DNA of 64,000 bases, taken from assembly GCF_004217095.1 (NCBI RefSeq), contig NZ_SHKO01000001.1, positions 620,001 through 684,000 on the forward strand, given 5' to 3'. Source of the stretch: Advenella incenata. GTDB lineage: Bacteria > Pseudomonadota > Gammaproteobacteria > Burkholderiales > Burkholderiaceae_B. The notes beneath the pieces are model-generated. The model made no database searches, was not told where the DNA came from, and was given only the letters and a program-made list of their open reading frames with translations. Shown here piece by piece: positions 26,174-34,276 of the stretch (positions within the stretch are counted from its first letter, which is position 1; each line of letters begins with the position of its first letter). Made by a program: the position numbers and the translations under genes.

Positions 26174-26842
26174 TCAAGATTTTTGCACGGTGATCGATAT
26201 CTGCTGTTGTTCTGTCATGTTGGTATCGGGAATACTCACGACAACCAATGCCTGTGCGGGCTTGCCTATTGATCTGGACCTATGTGGGATTGATGCATTG
26301 AAATAAAGAGAATCTCCAGTTTCGAGCCTGACTACACGATCTTCAAATATTACGTCCATAACACCAGCTACGAGGAAGATAAATTCTTCACCTGCATGGC
26401 TCGCAAGATCTGTTTTTTCGTTGACTGATATTGGTGGCGTCATTATGAAAGGCGCCATGGCCTTTTGTGTGCGGCTGGCAGCGATGGCTTCGTAAACATA
26501 CCCTTCACGCTCTTTTGAGCGGGTAAATGGGATGCGCTCGCCCGCTTTCACTAAAACGATATCGTCATCCTGTGCCTCCTGCCCAATCAACTGCTCGGCA
26601 CTTCGACCCAAAGCTTGCGCCAGCTTGAGCAAAGTGGCAATTGTGGGTGAAGACAGGCCGCGCTCCAGTTTTGAAAGATAGCTTTTGGTAATTCCTGCCC
26701 GTGTTGCTACCTGCTCCAGGCTAAGCCCATTGAGCTTGCGAAAAACGGAGAGTCGCTCGGCTAAAAAATTTTGGTCGGGCGATTTTTTTTTGCTAATTCG
26801 TGTTCTTGTGGCTTGTGAGTCAGGTGACATTTTTGTTCGCAC
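26174..26842 (-). CDS. XRE-family HTH regulator with C-terminal cupin
   Basis: A 222-residue regulator. An N-terminal basic tail precedes the HTH (LSLEQVATRAGITKSYLSKL, about residues 40-60), and the cupin domain (about 145-210) includes LASHAGEEFIFLVAGVMDVI and DSLYFNASIPHRSRS. Such proteins bind a small ligand in the cupin and control adjacent transport or catabolic genes. The start is a GTG at 26842, supported by GAAGAG upstream; an ATG four codons later lacks one. It diverges from a Bug/aldolase pair across a region holding a 20-bp perfect palindrome. Confidence 0.92.
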   Translation of the reverse strand: MRTKMSPDSQATRTRISKKKSPDQNFLAERLSVFRKLNGLSLEQVATRAGITKSYLSKLERGLSSPTIATLLKLAQALGRSAEQLIGQEAQDDDIVLVKAGERIPFTRSKEREGYVYEAIAASRTQKAMAPFIMTPPISVNEKTDLASHAGEEFIFLVAGVMDVIFEDRVVRLETGDSLYFNASIPHRSRSIGKPAQALVVVSIPDTNMTEQQQISITVQKS

Positions 26843-26916
26843 TGCATTCTCTTCATCTAGGTTGTCCGTTTATTGTAAAACAATTATCGTGTCCTAAATA
26901 TCATAATGGTTGCATA

Positions 26917-26936
26917 TATGACACTCGAGTGTCATA
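26917..26936. promoter_or_regulatory. 20-bp perfect palindrome, candidate operator of the XRE-cupin regulator
   Basis: TATGACACTC followed by GAGTGTCATA is perfectly symmetric. A further half-site GAGTGTC begins at 26945. The element lies between the divergent starts at 26842 and 26999, about 63 bases before the Bug ATG. Symmetry and position make it the probable binding site for the XRE-cupin dimer. Confidence 0.65.
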
Positions 26937-26998
26937 ATTGCTGCGAGTGTCCGATGTAGCGCGAGTACCCAATACAAAAATATATTAGGAGAATAACC

Positions 26999-27985
26999 AT
27001 GATGAAAATAGGCAAGGCCGGGATTGGCGTTCTGGCTCGTTCTGTCGCAGTATATGTTTTTGGCATTTCTGCGGCATTTGCTGCATACCCGTCCGGGCCC
27101 ATCACGCTGATTGTCCCTTTTGGCGCGGGCGGGATCACAGATTTAGTGGCAAGGGCCACTGCCAAGGTACTTTCAGATCAACTTAAACAACCAATCATTG
27201 TTGATAACAGGCCCGGAGCAGGAGGCAATATCGCCGCAGGACGACTTAAACATGCCAAGCCAGATGGCTACACCCTCATGTTCACTACGCTGGGCGTTGT
27301 TGCCGTCAATCCGCATATCACTGCTGATATAACTTTTGATAGTCTTAAAGACTTTACTTATATTTCTTCCGTTGCCTCAACGCCGCACGTGATAGCCGTC
27401 AATCCGGAGATGAAGGCAAACTCCTTGAAGGAACTGATCGCTCTGGCAAACGATAAGCCAGAAAGCATCAGCTTTGGCAGCGCTGGTATTGGAAGCTCTC
27501 CATTTCAGGGGATGATCATTATGCAGGAACACACTGGATCCAGGTTCTTGCATGTGCCGTTCAAAAGTGGGGCCGAGTCGGTAACGAGTGTGGTTGGCAA
27601 GCAGGTAGACATGACCATGGAGGCAACTCCCGTCGTTATGCCATTTGTTAAAACCGGGAAATTGCGCGCAATTGCCCTGGCGAACACCACGCGAATCAGC
27701 AGCGCTCCTGATCTTCCCTCTACTGCAGAGTTGGGATACCCTGATATTCTCTCTGGATCAATATCTGGATTAATCGGTCCGGCGGGCTTGCCAAAACCGA
27801 TAGCCGACAAATTGAATGAGGCGACACGGCAAGCCTTGAAAGACCCGGATTACGTCCACTTGTTGTCCGACCAAGGGACTACAACAGCCAGTTCGACGTC
27901 TGAGGCATTTCGCAGTGCTGTCGTTGCCGAATATGATAAATGGAAGAAAATCATGGCTAAACCGTTAGCCTCAACCAAACAATGA
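26999..27985 (+). CDS. Bug/TctC-family periplasmic solute receptor
   Basis: A 328-residue receptor with signal peptide ending FGISAAFAA and mature start YPSGPITLIVPFGAGGITD. AGGAG precedes the ATG. It is followed 28 bases later by a class II aldolase-family gene and faces the XRE-cupin regulator, so the three form one cassette. Pocket-region text SAPDLPSTAELGYPDILSGS is ordinary for the family. Confidence 0.95.
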   Translation: MMKIGKAGIGVLARSVAVYVFGISAAFAAYPSGPITLIVPFGAGGITDLVARATAKVLSDQLKQPIIVDNRPGAGGNIAAGRLKHAKPDGYTLMFTTLGVVAVNPHITADITFDSLKDFTYISSVASTPHVIAVNPEMKANSLKELIALANDKPESISFGSAGIGSSPFQGMIIMQEHTGSRFLHVPFKSGAESVTSVVGKQVDMTMEATPVVMPFVKTGKLRAIALANTTRISSAPDLPSTAELGYPDILSGSISGLIGPAGLPKPIADKLNEATRQALKDPDYVHLLSDQGTTTASSTSEAFRSAVVAEYDKWKKIMAKPLASTKQ

Positions 27986-28013
27986 TCACAATCTTTAACT
28001 GTAACAGGAGATA

Positions 28014-28796
28014 ATGATGGCAGCAGACACTATGCAACTTGGCAAATCTGACATTGTCAATTCAGCCCTCAAAAGCATGGAGGCCAATTTAAATTCCCAA
28101 AAAATGTCGACTCGCGAGGCGGTTGCCCAGACCTGTCGGACATTATTTGCGTTTGGTCATGATTCGGGGTTGTCCGGCCAGATAACTGCCCGGGCAGAAC
28201 AACCAGGTACCTACTGGACTCAGCGACTGGGTCTGGGTTTCGACGAAATAACGTCGGAAAATTTGTTGTTGATCGATGAGGATCTGAATGTATTACAGGG
28301 TGAGGGGATGGCCAATCCTGCTAATCGCTTTCATTCTTGGTTGTATCGTGCACGACCTGATGTTCAGTGTATTGTGCATTCCCATGCGCCTCATGTCTCG
28401 GCCCTCTCCATGCTTGAAGTACCTCTTGAAATAGCGCATATGGATACATGCGTGCTATATGGCCAATGTGCTTTCCTGAAAAAATGGCCAGGAATACCAG
28501 TGGGCAATGAAGAAGGAGAGATTATCTCTGGCGCGCTAAAAGAGAAAAAAGCTATTCTCCTGGCGCATCACGGATTACTGGTGACAGGAGCCAGCGTTGA
28601 GGAGGCGTGTGTTCTTGGTGTGATGTTCGAGCGGGCGGCCCGTCTCCAGCTCTTGGCCATGGCGGCCGGAACGATACAGCCCATATCTCCAGAGTTAGGC
28701 CATGAAGCACAGCAATGGATCAATACGCCACGTCGCACGCAAGCCACTTTTGCTTACTACGCACGCCGTGCTGAAAAAATGCTGCACCCGTTTTAA
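28014..28796 (+). CDS. Class II aldolase/adducin-family protein
   Basis: A 260-residue protein of the zinc-dependent class II aldolase/epimerase fold. Metal ligands are seen in IVHSHAPH and LLAHHGLLVTG, and the N-terminal FGHDSGLSGQITAR is typical. Members cleave phosphorylated sugars, decarboxylate or isomerise hydroxy acids. CAGGAG precedes ATG 28014 (a second ATG follows directly). The partner Bug receptor suggests an imported, unphosphorylated acid as substrate. Some relatives are non-catalytic, but all expected metal-binding histidines are present here. Confidence 0.9.
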   Translation: MMAADTMQLGKSDIVNSALKSMEANLNSQKMSTREAVAQTCRTLFAFGHDSGLSGQITARAEQPGTYWTQRLGLGFDEITSENLLLIDEDLNVLQGEGMANPANRFHSWLYRARPDVQCIVHSHAPHVSALSMLEVPLEIAHMDTCVLYGQCAFLKKWPGIPVGNEEGEIISGALKEKKAILLAHHGLLVTGASVEEACVLGVMFERAARLQLLAMAAGTIQPISPELGHEAQQWINTPRRTQATFAYYARRAEKMLHPF

Positions 28797-28821
28797 CGCG
28801 ATATGCTCTGCCAGGCCACTC

Positions 28822-28866
28822 ATATTGTCGTTCAGAGCTTTACGAAGCGTCTCTGAATGACAATAT
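28822..28866. repeat. Long imperfect inverted repeat after the aldolase gene
   Basis: ATATTGTCGTTCAGAG (28822-28837) and CTCTGAATGACAATAT (28851-28866) pair at 15 of 16 positions around a 13-base loop. It begins 26 bases after the aldolase stop. No T-run follows on either strand, so it is not a textbook rho-independent terminator. It may stabilise the 3' end of the mRNA, or be a dispersed palindromic element or relic of an insertion. Confidence 0.65.
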
Positions 28867-29098
28867 ACGGATCAACATGTATATCACGATTGTAAAACAG
28901 TAGCATACTGATGCTTCAGACGGAGCATCAGCTCACATGTACCTCACTGGGCTGGAAGATAAGTAAAAGCATGCATTTTTTAAGAGGATGTAGTTAATTA
29001 TCAAAAAATATGACGCTTAAGGGTATCCGGCGATCACTTATCGCTAAGAGAATGACTTGTTGCCAAATTAATTGCGGGTCAGCATGTTTACTAAAAGA
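28867..29098. other. A+T-rich gene-free stretch
   Basis: This is the left part of the 485-base gap between the aldolase and SnoaL-like genes. I see no open frame of protein character in it. GATGCTTCAGACGGAGCATCA near 28912-28932 can form a short hairpin. Promoter-like and RNA-like signals start only at 29099. Confidence 0.4.
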
Positions 29099-29133
29099 TT
29101 GACAAATACAAGCTGATCAAGCATCATTTGTTC

Positions 29134-29238
29134 ATGAATTTATGCGCCCCTTTCTCTTTGATTATTATCACCATTAACCAAATGGTGGGATAGCGCATTT
29201 TCATTTTCAAAGCAACCCGCCAAGAGGCGGGTTTTTTA
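29134..29238 (+). ncRNA. Candidate small RNA or attenuated leader ahead of the SnoaL/kinase pair
   Basis: TTGACA (29099-29104), a 17-base spacer and CATCAT (29122-29127) make a plausible sigma-70 promoter. About 105 bases later comes a strong intrinsic terminator. Between them CACCATT-AACCA-AATGGTG (29169-29187) forms a hairpin. The transcript would be about 105 nucleotides. It ends 44 bases before a gene on the same strand, so it may be either an independent small RNA or a leader with terminator control of the downstream pair. The exact 5' end is inferred. Confidence 0.35.
29214..29238 (+). terminator. Rho-independent terminator
   Basis: AACCCGCC (29214-29221), loop AAGA and GGCGGGTT (29226-29233) form an 8-bp G+C-rich stem followed by a T-run to 29237. 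It is oriented to stop rightward transcription and lies more than 400 bases after the nearest upstream gene, so it probably terminates a transcript arising within the gap. Confidence 0.85.
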
Positions 29239-29281
29239 TTTCCTGTCTCTGGCCGTCTCGACCCATACAGGAGCGTTTCAC

Positions 29282-29680
29282 ATGTCTTCACACCAGCTTA
29301 AAAGACTCATTGCCTCGGCAGATCATGCCATTACTGAGGAAAATTTCGACGCATTAATGGATTTCTATACCGATGATGCCACGCTTGTGGTCAAACCTGG
29401 TATGAACGTACAGGGCAAGGCAAACATTCGCAAGGCATTTGAAGCTATCGCAGATTACTTTAATCACAGTATCAAAGTCACCCAGGGCGAAATGGTGGTT
29501 ATAGAGGGTGGAGATACCGCATTGGTCATCATGGAGACCAAATTGGATACGATTGATAAGACGGGTATGGCAACCGCAATTTCAAGACGGGCTACTTATG
29601 TATTTCGTAAAGATGGTCAGGGCGGCTGGTTGTGCGTAATTGACAATTCATACGGAACAGATCTTCTCGGGGAGAGATAA
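29282..29680 (+). CDS. SnoaL/NTF2-like (DUF4440-type) protein
   Basis: A 132-residue single-domain protein of the NTF2-like fold: [20 protein letters not shown], then [16 protein letters not shown] and a beta-rich C-terminus ([20 protein letters not shown]). Such domains bind small hydrophobic ligands or act as minor enzymes, and function cannot be assigned. CAGGAG precedes the ATG. The stop codon is immediately followed by the ATG of a P-loop kinase-like gene, so the two are co-translated. Confidence 0.8.
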   Translation: MSSHQLKRLIASADHAITEENFDALMDFYTDDATLVVKPGMNVQGKANIRKAFEAIADYFNHSIKVTQGEMVVIEGGDTALVIMETKLDTIDKTGMATAISRRATYVFRKDGQGGWLCVIDNSYGTDLLGER

Positions 29681-30181
29681 ATGACAACGCTTCATTTGTT
29701 CTGTGGGAAGATCGCTTCCGGAAAGTCTACGTTGGCCTCCAATATTGCCCGAGATCATAATGCAGTGCTCATTAGCGAGGACCATTGGTTAAGTCGCCTG
29801 TATGTGGGCGAAATAAAAGACGTTTCCGATTATGTTAAACGTAGCGCGCAGTTGCAAAGTGCGATGGGGTTACATGTAGAGCATCTTCTGCTGGCTGGCG
29901 TTTCCGTGGCCCTGGATTTCCCTGCAAATACGATTCCCAATCGTATGTGGATGCGCCATATTTTTGAGCGAGCAGGCGTATATCATCAACTACATTATCT
30001 GGATATGCCGGACGAAATATGCAAGTCACGGTTATGCCAACGCAACGCTGAAGGTATGCACGAATTCGCAGTCAGCGACGCTGATTTCGAACTGATGACT
30101 CGCCATTTTGTCACGCCAAAGGTTGAGGAAAGATTTAATCTCGTTAAACATGGCGCCGTGCACTTGGACCACGGCAGGTAA
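29681..30181 (+). CDS. Small P-loop kinase (AAA_33/zeta-toxin-like)
   Basis: A 166-residue P-loop protein with Walker A GKIASGKST (residues 9-17), a Walker B-like VSVALDFPANT and a lid-type region KSRLCQRNAEG. It resembles small ATP-binding kinases such as gluconate/chloramphenicol-kinase-like or zeta-type proteins that phosphorylate a small molecule. No antitoxin-like partner is present; the adjacent gene is SnoaL-like. It starts directly after that gene's stop codon. Substrate unknown. Confidence 0.82.
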   Translation: MTTLHLFCGKIASGKSTLASNIARDHNAVLISEDHWLSRLYVGEIKDVSDYVKRSAQLQSAMGLHVEHLLLAGVSVALDFPANTIPNRMWMRHIFERAGVYHQLHYLDMPDEICKSRLCQRNAEGMHEFAVSDADFELMTRHFVTPKVEERFNLVKHGAVHLDHGR

Positions 30182-30241
30182 GTGCCATAAAAACCTGTGC
30201 AAGCCAAGCTCGGATCAGGGCCGTAGAAAAAATCACACGGC

Positions 30242-30282
30242 AAGAAAAAAGCCGTTTAAAGAACTTGGCTCTTTAAACGGCT
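30242..30282 (-). terminator. Terminator of glmS, possibly bidirectional
   Basis: AGCCGTTTAAAGA (30250-30262) and TCTTTAAACGGCT (30270-30282) form a perfect 13-bp stem with a 7-base loop. On the minus strand it is followed by a run of T (AAAAAA at 30245-30250 on the plus strand), so it ends glmS transcription 50 bases past its stop. It may also stop the convergent kinase transcript, though the T-run on that side is weak. Confidence 0.85.
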
Positions 30283-30332
30283 AAATATTGATTTTTAATT
30301 ACCTATTTGTACTCGCAATAGTAAGCCTCCCT

Positions 30333-32165
30333 TTACTCCACCGTCACGCTCTTGGCCAGGTTCCTTGGCTTGTCCACGTCGGTTCCACGGGCTACCGCCG
30401 TGTGATACGACAGCAGTTGCAGCGGGATGGTATGCAGAATCGGAGACAGTTTACCGTAGTGCTCTGGCATGTGAATCAGGTGCATGCCTTCGCTGGGCTT
30501 GATTTTTGAATCACTATCGGCAAACACATACAGCTCGCCACCGCGCGCGCTCACTTCTTGTATATTGGATTTGAGTTTTTCCAGCAGCTCGTCGTTCGGT
30601 GCGATGGTGACCACCGGCATTTGTTCTGTCACCAATGCCAGCGGGCCGTGTTTCAGTTCGCCTGCAGGATAAGCCTCAGCGTGGATGTAGCTGATTTCCT
30701 TGAGCTTGAGCGCGCCTTCCATGGCAATTGGGTAATGCATGCCACGTCCCAGGAACAGGGCGTTTTCCTTATTGGCAAAACGGTCGGCCCAGGCGATGAT
30801 CTGTGGCTCCAGCGCAAGCACGGCGCCAATCGCGGTAGGCAGGTGACGCAGCTGTTTGATGTACTGGTTCTCTTGTACATCGTTCAGCCGGCCTTTGACC
30901 TTGGCGATGGTCAGCGCTAGCAGGAACAGGCCAACCAGCTGGGTGGTAAAGGCTTTGGTCGAGGCGACACCAATTTCCACACCGGCGTGGGTAATGAAAT
31001 TGAGCTTGCATTCGCGTACCATGGCGCTGGTCTGCACGTTGCAGATGGTCAGCGTGTTTTCCATGCCCAGTGTGCGTGCGTGCTTGAGCGCGGCCAGTGT
31101 ATCGGCCGTTTCGCCAGACTGGGAAATGGTAATGACCAGCGACTTGGGGTTGGGGACGCTATCACGATAGCGATATTCGCTGGCGATCTCCACGTTCACT
31201 GCGATTTTGGCAATGGACTCGATCCAGTACTTGGCGGTCAGGCCAGCGTAATAGCTGGTACCGCAAGCCAGGATAAGAATGTTGTCTATTTCCTTGAAAA
31301 CCTTTGCAGCATCATCGCCGAACAGTTCAGGTTCGATGGATTCGATACCGTCAATGGTATCGCCCACGGCGCGAGGCTGTTCGAAGATTTCCTTTTGCAT
31401 ATAGTGGCGATAGGGACCCAATTCGGCGGCGGCGGTATGCGCGTGCACGATATTGACTTTGCGCTCCACGGCTTTGCCGTTGATGTCTACAATCCAGATT
31501 TTCTGCAACTGCAGGTCAACGACGTCGCCATCTTCCAGATAGACGATTTTGTCAGTGGTGCCGGCCAGCGCCAATGCGTCAGAAGCCAGGAAATTCTCGT
31601 TATCCCCGCGACCAACAATCAACGGCGAGCCGTGACGTGCGCCAACCACGCGATGGGGTTCATCGTGACAGAATACGGCAATGGCGTAGGCGCCGGTCAG
31701 GCGGCGTACAGTTTGCTGTACTGTTTCAAACAGGTCGCCGTTATACAGATGGTCAATCAGGTGGGCAATAACTTCAGTGTCGGTCTGGCTTTCGAAAACG
31801 TAGCCGTGGCCCTTGAGTTCGTCACGCAGTTCGTCGTGATTTTCAATAATGCCGTTGTGAACCAGTGCGATACGGGGTTTGCCATTGGCAGGGCCGGAAA
31901 AATGCGGGTGAGCATTACGCGTGGCAGGCACGCCGTGGGTGGCCCAGCGGGTATGTGCAATGCCGGTAAAGCCGGCGATATTATCTTCCTTGATCTGGGT
32001 TTCGAGTTCCGCTACGCGTTGTGTGCTGCGGGTGCGGCGTAGTTCGCCGTCCATATGCACCGCAACACCACAAGAATCGTAACCGCGATATTCGAGCCGT
32101 TTAAGGCCTTCGACAAGAATTGGTGTGATGTCACGTTGCGCCACAGCGCCGACAATTCCGCACAT
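30333..32165 (-). CDS. glmS: Glutamine-fructose-6-phosphate aminotransferase (isomerising)
   Basis: A 610-residue GlmS of normal length. It starts MCGIVG with the N-terminal nucleophile Cys after Met removal, followed by the glutaminase domain ([30 protein letters not shown]). Two SIS domains follow ([52 protein letters not shown]). The C-terminus [13 protein letters not shown] is the conserved end. It makes glucosamine-6-phosphate for peptidoglycan and lipopolysaccharide. It diverges from an Lrp/AsnC regulator across an A+T-rich region with repeated TTCAT motifs; glmU of the same pathway lies 4 kb away. Confidence 0.98.
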   Translation of the reverse strand: MCGIVGAVAQRDITPILVEGLKRLEYRGYDSCGVAVHMDGELRRTRSTQRVAELETQIKEDNIAGFTGIAHTRWATHGVPATRNAHPHFSGPANGKPRIALVHNGIIENHDELRDELKGHGYVFESQTDTEVIAHLIDHLYNGDLFETVQQTVRRLTGAYAIAVFCHDEPHRVVGARHGSPLIVGRGDNENFLASDALALAGTTDKIVYLEDGDVVDLQLQKIWIVDINGKAVERKVNIVHAHTAAAELGPYRHYMQKEIFEQPRAVGDTIDGIESIEPELFGDDAAKVFKEIDNILILACGTSYYAGLTAKYWIESIAKIAVNVEIASEYRYRDSVPNPKSLVITISQSGETADTLAALKHARTLGMENTLTICNVQTSAMVRECKLNFITHAGVEIGVASTKAFTTQLVGLFLLALTIAKVKGRLNDVQENQYIKQLRHLPTAIGAVLALEPQIIAWADRFANKENALFLGRGMHYPIAMEGALKLKEISYIHAEAYPAGELKHGPLALVTEQMPVVTIAPNDELLEKLKSNIQEVSARGGELYVFADSDSKIKPSEGMHLIHMPEHYGKLSPILHTIPLQLLSYHTAVARGTDVDKPRNLAKSVTVE

Positions 32166-32239
32166 GCGTTTACTCCATTTATTCTGAATAGGAAAAACGT
32201 ATTGTGCGCCTCAAGTGAAGAAATTAATGTTCTAATTTG

Positions 32240-32325
32240 ATATTCATATGAAATATTAATTCATTTACGAATGAAAACGACGTTATATTTCATTTATATT
32301 AAAATATGAAATTATATTTCATTAC
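32240..32325. promoter_or_regulatory. A+T-rich divergent promoter region with repeated TTCAT/ATGAA motifs
   Basis: Between glmS (start 32165) and the Lrp-type gene (start 32414), the motif TTCAT or its complement recurs: TTCATATGAA at 32243-32252, TTCATT-TACG-AATGAA at 32260-32275, TATTTCAT at 32286-32293, ATATGAAAT near 32304 and TATTTCAT near 32315. Such phased A+T-rich arrays are typical of Lrp-family binding regions. The adjacent Lrp/AsnC protein may bind here and affect both genes (inference). Confidence 0.5.
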
Positions 32326-32413
32326 AAAGCTGTAATAAGACGCAAATTTGTGGCTGCCTGCTCACAGTGAGCCAAATGAAGGGCAGCTCGAAAGTGCGCT
32401 TTCAAGGACAAAA

Positions 32414-32875
32414 ATGGAACTTGATGAACTGGATAAACGTATTTTGCAGCAACTGCAAAAGGATAGCAGCCTGACCAACCAGGCGTTGTCCGAGCGGGTG
32501 CACGCTTCGGCGCCTACTTGCCTGCGACGCGTACGCCAATTGCATGAGCATGGCATTATCCAGAAAACCGTGGCAATCGTAGATCCGGCCCTGGTGGCCA
32601 CCACGCTGACGGCGATTGTTGAAATTACGCTGGATGTGCAGACGGCAGAAGCCTATAGCGATTTTGAAGAGCGCGTGGCCCACGAGCAAAGCATTCTTCA
32701 GGCCTACCGGGTATCCAGCGGTCCCGATTTCGTATTGATTGTGCAGGTTCGCGATATGCCAGCCTATCATGCGCTGGTACACCGCTTTTTTACCGCGCAG
32801 AAAAATGTGCGGAATGTGCGCAGTTTTTTCTCGGTCCATCGAAGCAAGTTCGAAACGCAGGTTGCCATTGATTGA
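32414..32875 (+). CDS. Lrp/AsnC-family transcriptional regulator
   Basis: A 153-residue Lrp-type regulator. It starts MELDELDKRILQQLQKDSSL, with the HTH through LSERVHASAPTCLRRVRQL, followed by the RAM ligand-binding/oligomerisation domain (AIVEITLDVQ to GPDFVLIVQVRDMPAYHALV). ATG 32414 follows AAGGAC; an in-frame ATG at 32348 would add a non-conserved tail. Target genes are unknown; the divergent glmS region is a candidate, as is its own promoter. Confidence 0.93.
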   Translation: MELDELDKRILQQLQKDSSLTNQALSERVHASAPTCLRRVRQLHEHGIIQKTVAIVDPALVATTLTAIVEITLDVQTAEAYSDFEERVAHEQSILQAYRVSSGPDFVLIVQVRDMPAYHALVHRFFTAQKNVRNVRSFFSVHRSKFETQVAID

Positions 32876-33187
32876 GGTGTGAAGCGCAGCGCAAGCGTCA
32901 CGAGGCAATGGATGGGTAATGCATCAATGAAGCATCATCGAATGCAATTGAAGCGGAATCCGATGCCATGACGGTGGTGACCAATGGCACTGTTGCCACT
33001 TGAGTGATGCAGGCTGTGTCGGCTATAAGCGCCGGGTGGCGTTAAAGAGAGCAGGCTGGTGATGAAGCCGGGGCCATGATGTGACGGCGATCATGGCGAG
33101 CGATGAATGATCGCTTTATTACTCTATAGATGTTTTTCAACACCTAACGAGGCGCTGCATTCACCTCGATGCACGATCTGTGGGGTG
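32876..33187. other. Gene-free gap between Lrp-type gene and glycosyltransferase
   Basis: These 312 bases lie between convergent genes. I see repeated GCATCA/ATGCA-like words around 32917-32945 but no convincing terminator, promoter or coding frame. Confidence 0.4.
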
Positions 33188-34255
33188 CTATCGTCCCTGG
33201 CCGATTAATTTCTCGAACTGCGCCAGATAGCGTGCGCTCATGCGGCCTATATCATGGTGATCCTGCACGTATTGCCATGCCTTGTCGGCGCGTGCGCTGG
33301 CCTCTATGGGATGCGTCAGCGCCTGTTGCATAGCGGCGGCCATGTGTTCATCATTGCCGGTCTCGCACAGGTAACCGCGTTCCTCGTCCAGCAGTTCTGC
33401 CAGCCCGCCGGCATTGGTCGATACCACGGGTATGCGCAAAGCGAACGCATCCAGTACGCTGCTGCCCAGCGCTTCTTCACGACTGGCCATGACAAAAATA
33501 TCGAACAGGCTGTATAAGTCTTCGATATTCTGGCGAAAGCCCGCCAGGTAATAAACCTGTTGCAGGCCGTGCTCCCGGATCAGCGCCCGGGCTTGTTCTG
33601 AGCAATCGCCCTCGGCGCCAAAGTGCAGGAAAATAAAGTCCTGACGCAGCGCGTGCAGGCGGGCGATGGCCCGAATCAGAGTGAGTGGATCCTTGACGGA
33701 AACCATCGCGGCGCTGGTGGCCAGCACCTTTTTGTTGCCAATCGCAAATTCGTCACGGACCTGCTGCGCATGCGCTGTGTTGATCTGCCTGGGCTCGATC
33801 GCACTGGAAATCAGGATGGGATCGATTCCCAGCCGGCGGGGTTCGGCCGCAGCCATCTGGCTGATGGCCACAAACAGATCCGCCTTGCGCCACTTGCTTA
33901 AGGTGCGCCATTGTCGTTGCGGGTTGACGGGCAGGGAGGTGCGGCGGGTGAATACCAAGCGGGCCTTGCCAAAAAAACGGCGGGTGATGGCGGCCCAGGT
34001 AAGCGATCCTGCGGTTTGTGCATGGACAATGTCGAAGTCGCGGGCATGTCGCAGTAGATACAGTGCCTGTTCAAATGGTCGCTGGCGTGTCACAACCGTA
34101 AAGTTTTCCTGTTGTGCAGCCTGTGCCAGTGGCTGGCCGTCACGGGCCAGCAGGCTCACCTGGTGGCCGGCATCCCGGAATGCCCGCATGCAGTAGAGCG
34201 TCTGGCGTTCACCGCCGCGCCAGCCTTTTTCGAAATTGATCTGCAGGATCTTCAT
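33188..34255 (-). CDS. Glycosyltransferase family 4 (lipopolysaccharide type)
   Basis: A 355-residue GT-B glycosyltransferase: KGWRGGERQTLYCMRAFRDA at the acceptor domain, VHAQTAGSLTWAAITRRFFG, and in the donor domain ASREEALGSSVLDAFALRIP, the E-x7-E-type nucleotide-sugar region. It probably adds a sugar to a lipopolysaccharide core or related glycolipid at the cytoplasmic face. It is the last gene of a leftward run glmU, MFS, GT2, GT4, 21 bases after GT2. Confidence 0.9.
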   Translation of the reverse strand: MKILQINFEKGWRGGERQTLYCMRAFRDAGHQVSLLARDGQPLAQAAQQENFTVVTRQRPFEQALYLLRHARDFDIVHAQTAGSLTWAAITRRFFGKARLVFTRRTSLPVNPQRQWRTLSKWRKADLFVAISQMAAAEPRRLGIDPILISSAIEPRQINTAHAQQVRDEFAIGNKKVLATSAAMVSVKDPLTLIRAIARLHALRQDFIFLHFGAEGDCSEQARALIREHGLQQVYYLAGFRQNIEDLYSLFDIFVMASREEALGSSVLDAFALRIPVVSTNAGGLAELLDEERGYLCETGNDEHMAAAMQQALTHPIEASARADKAWQYVQDHHDIGRMSARYLAQFEKLIGQGR

Positions 34256-34276
34256 GATGTTTGTGATGGTATCGAG

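Noticed and set aside
29681-30181. Zeta-type toxin of a toxin-antitoxin system
   Set aside because: Walker A is present but the partner gene is SnoaL-like rather than an epsilon-type antitoxin, so only a small kinase is claimed.
30987-32042. 351-codon open frame on the plus strand across glmS
   Set aside because: Lies wholly antisense to a certain glmS gene in a G+C-rich codon context; composition has no family signature.
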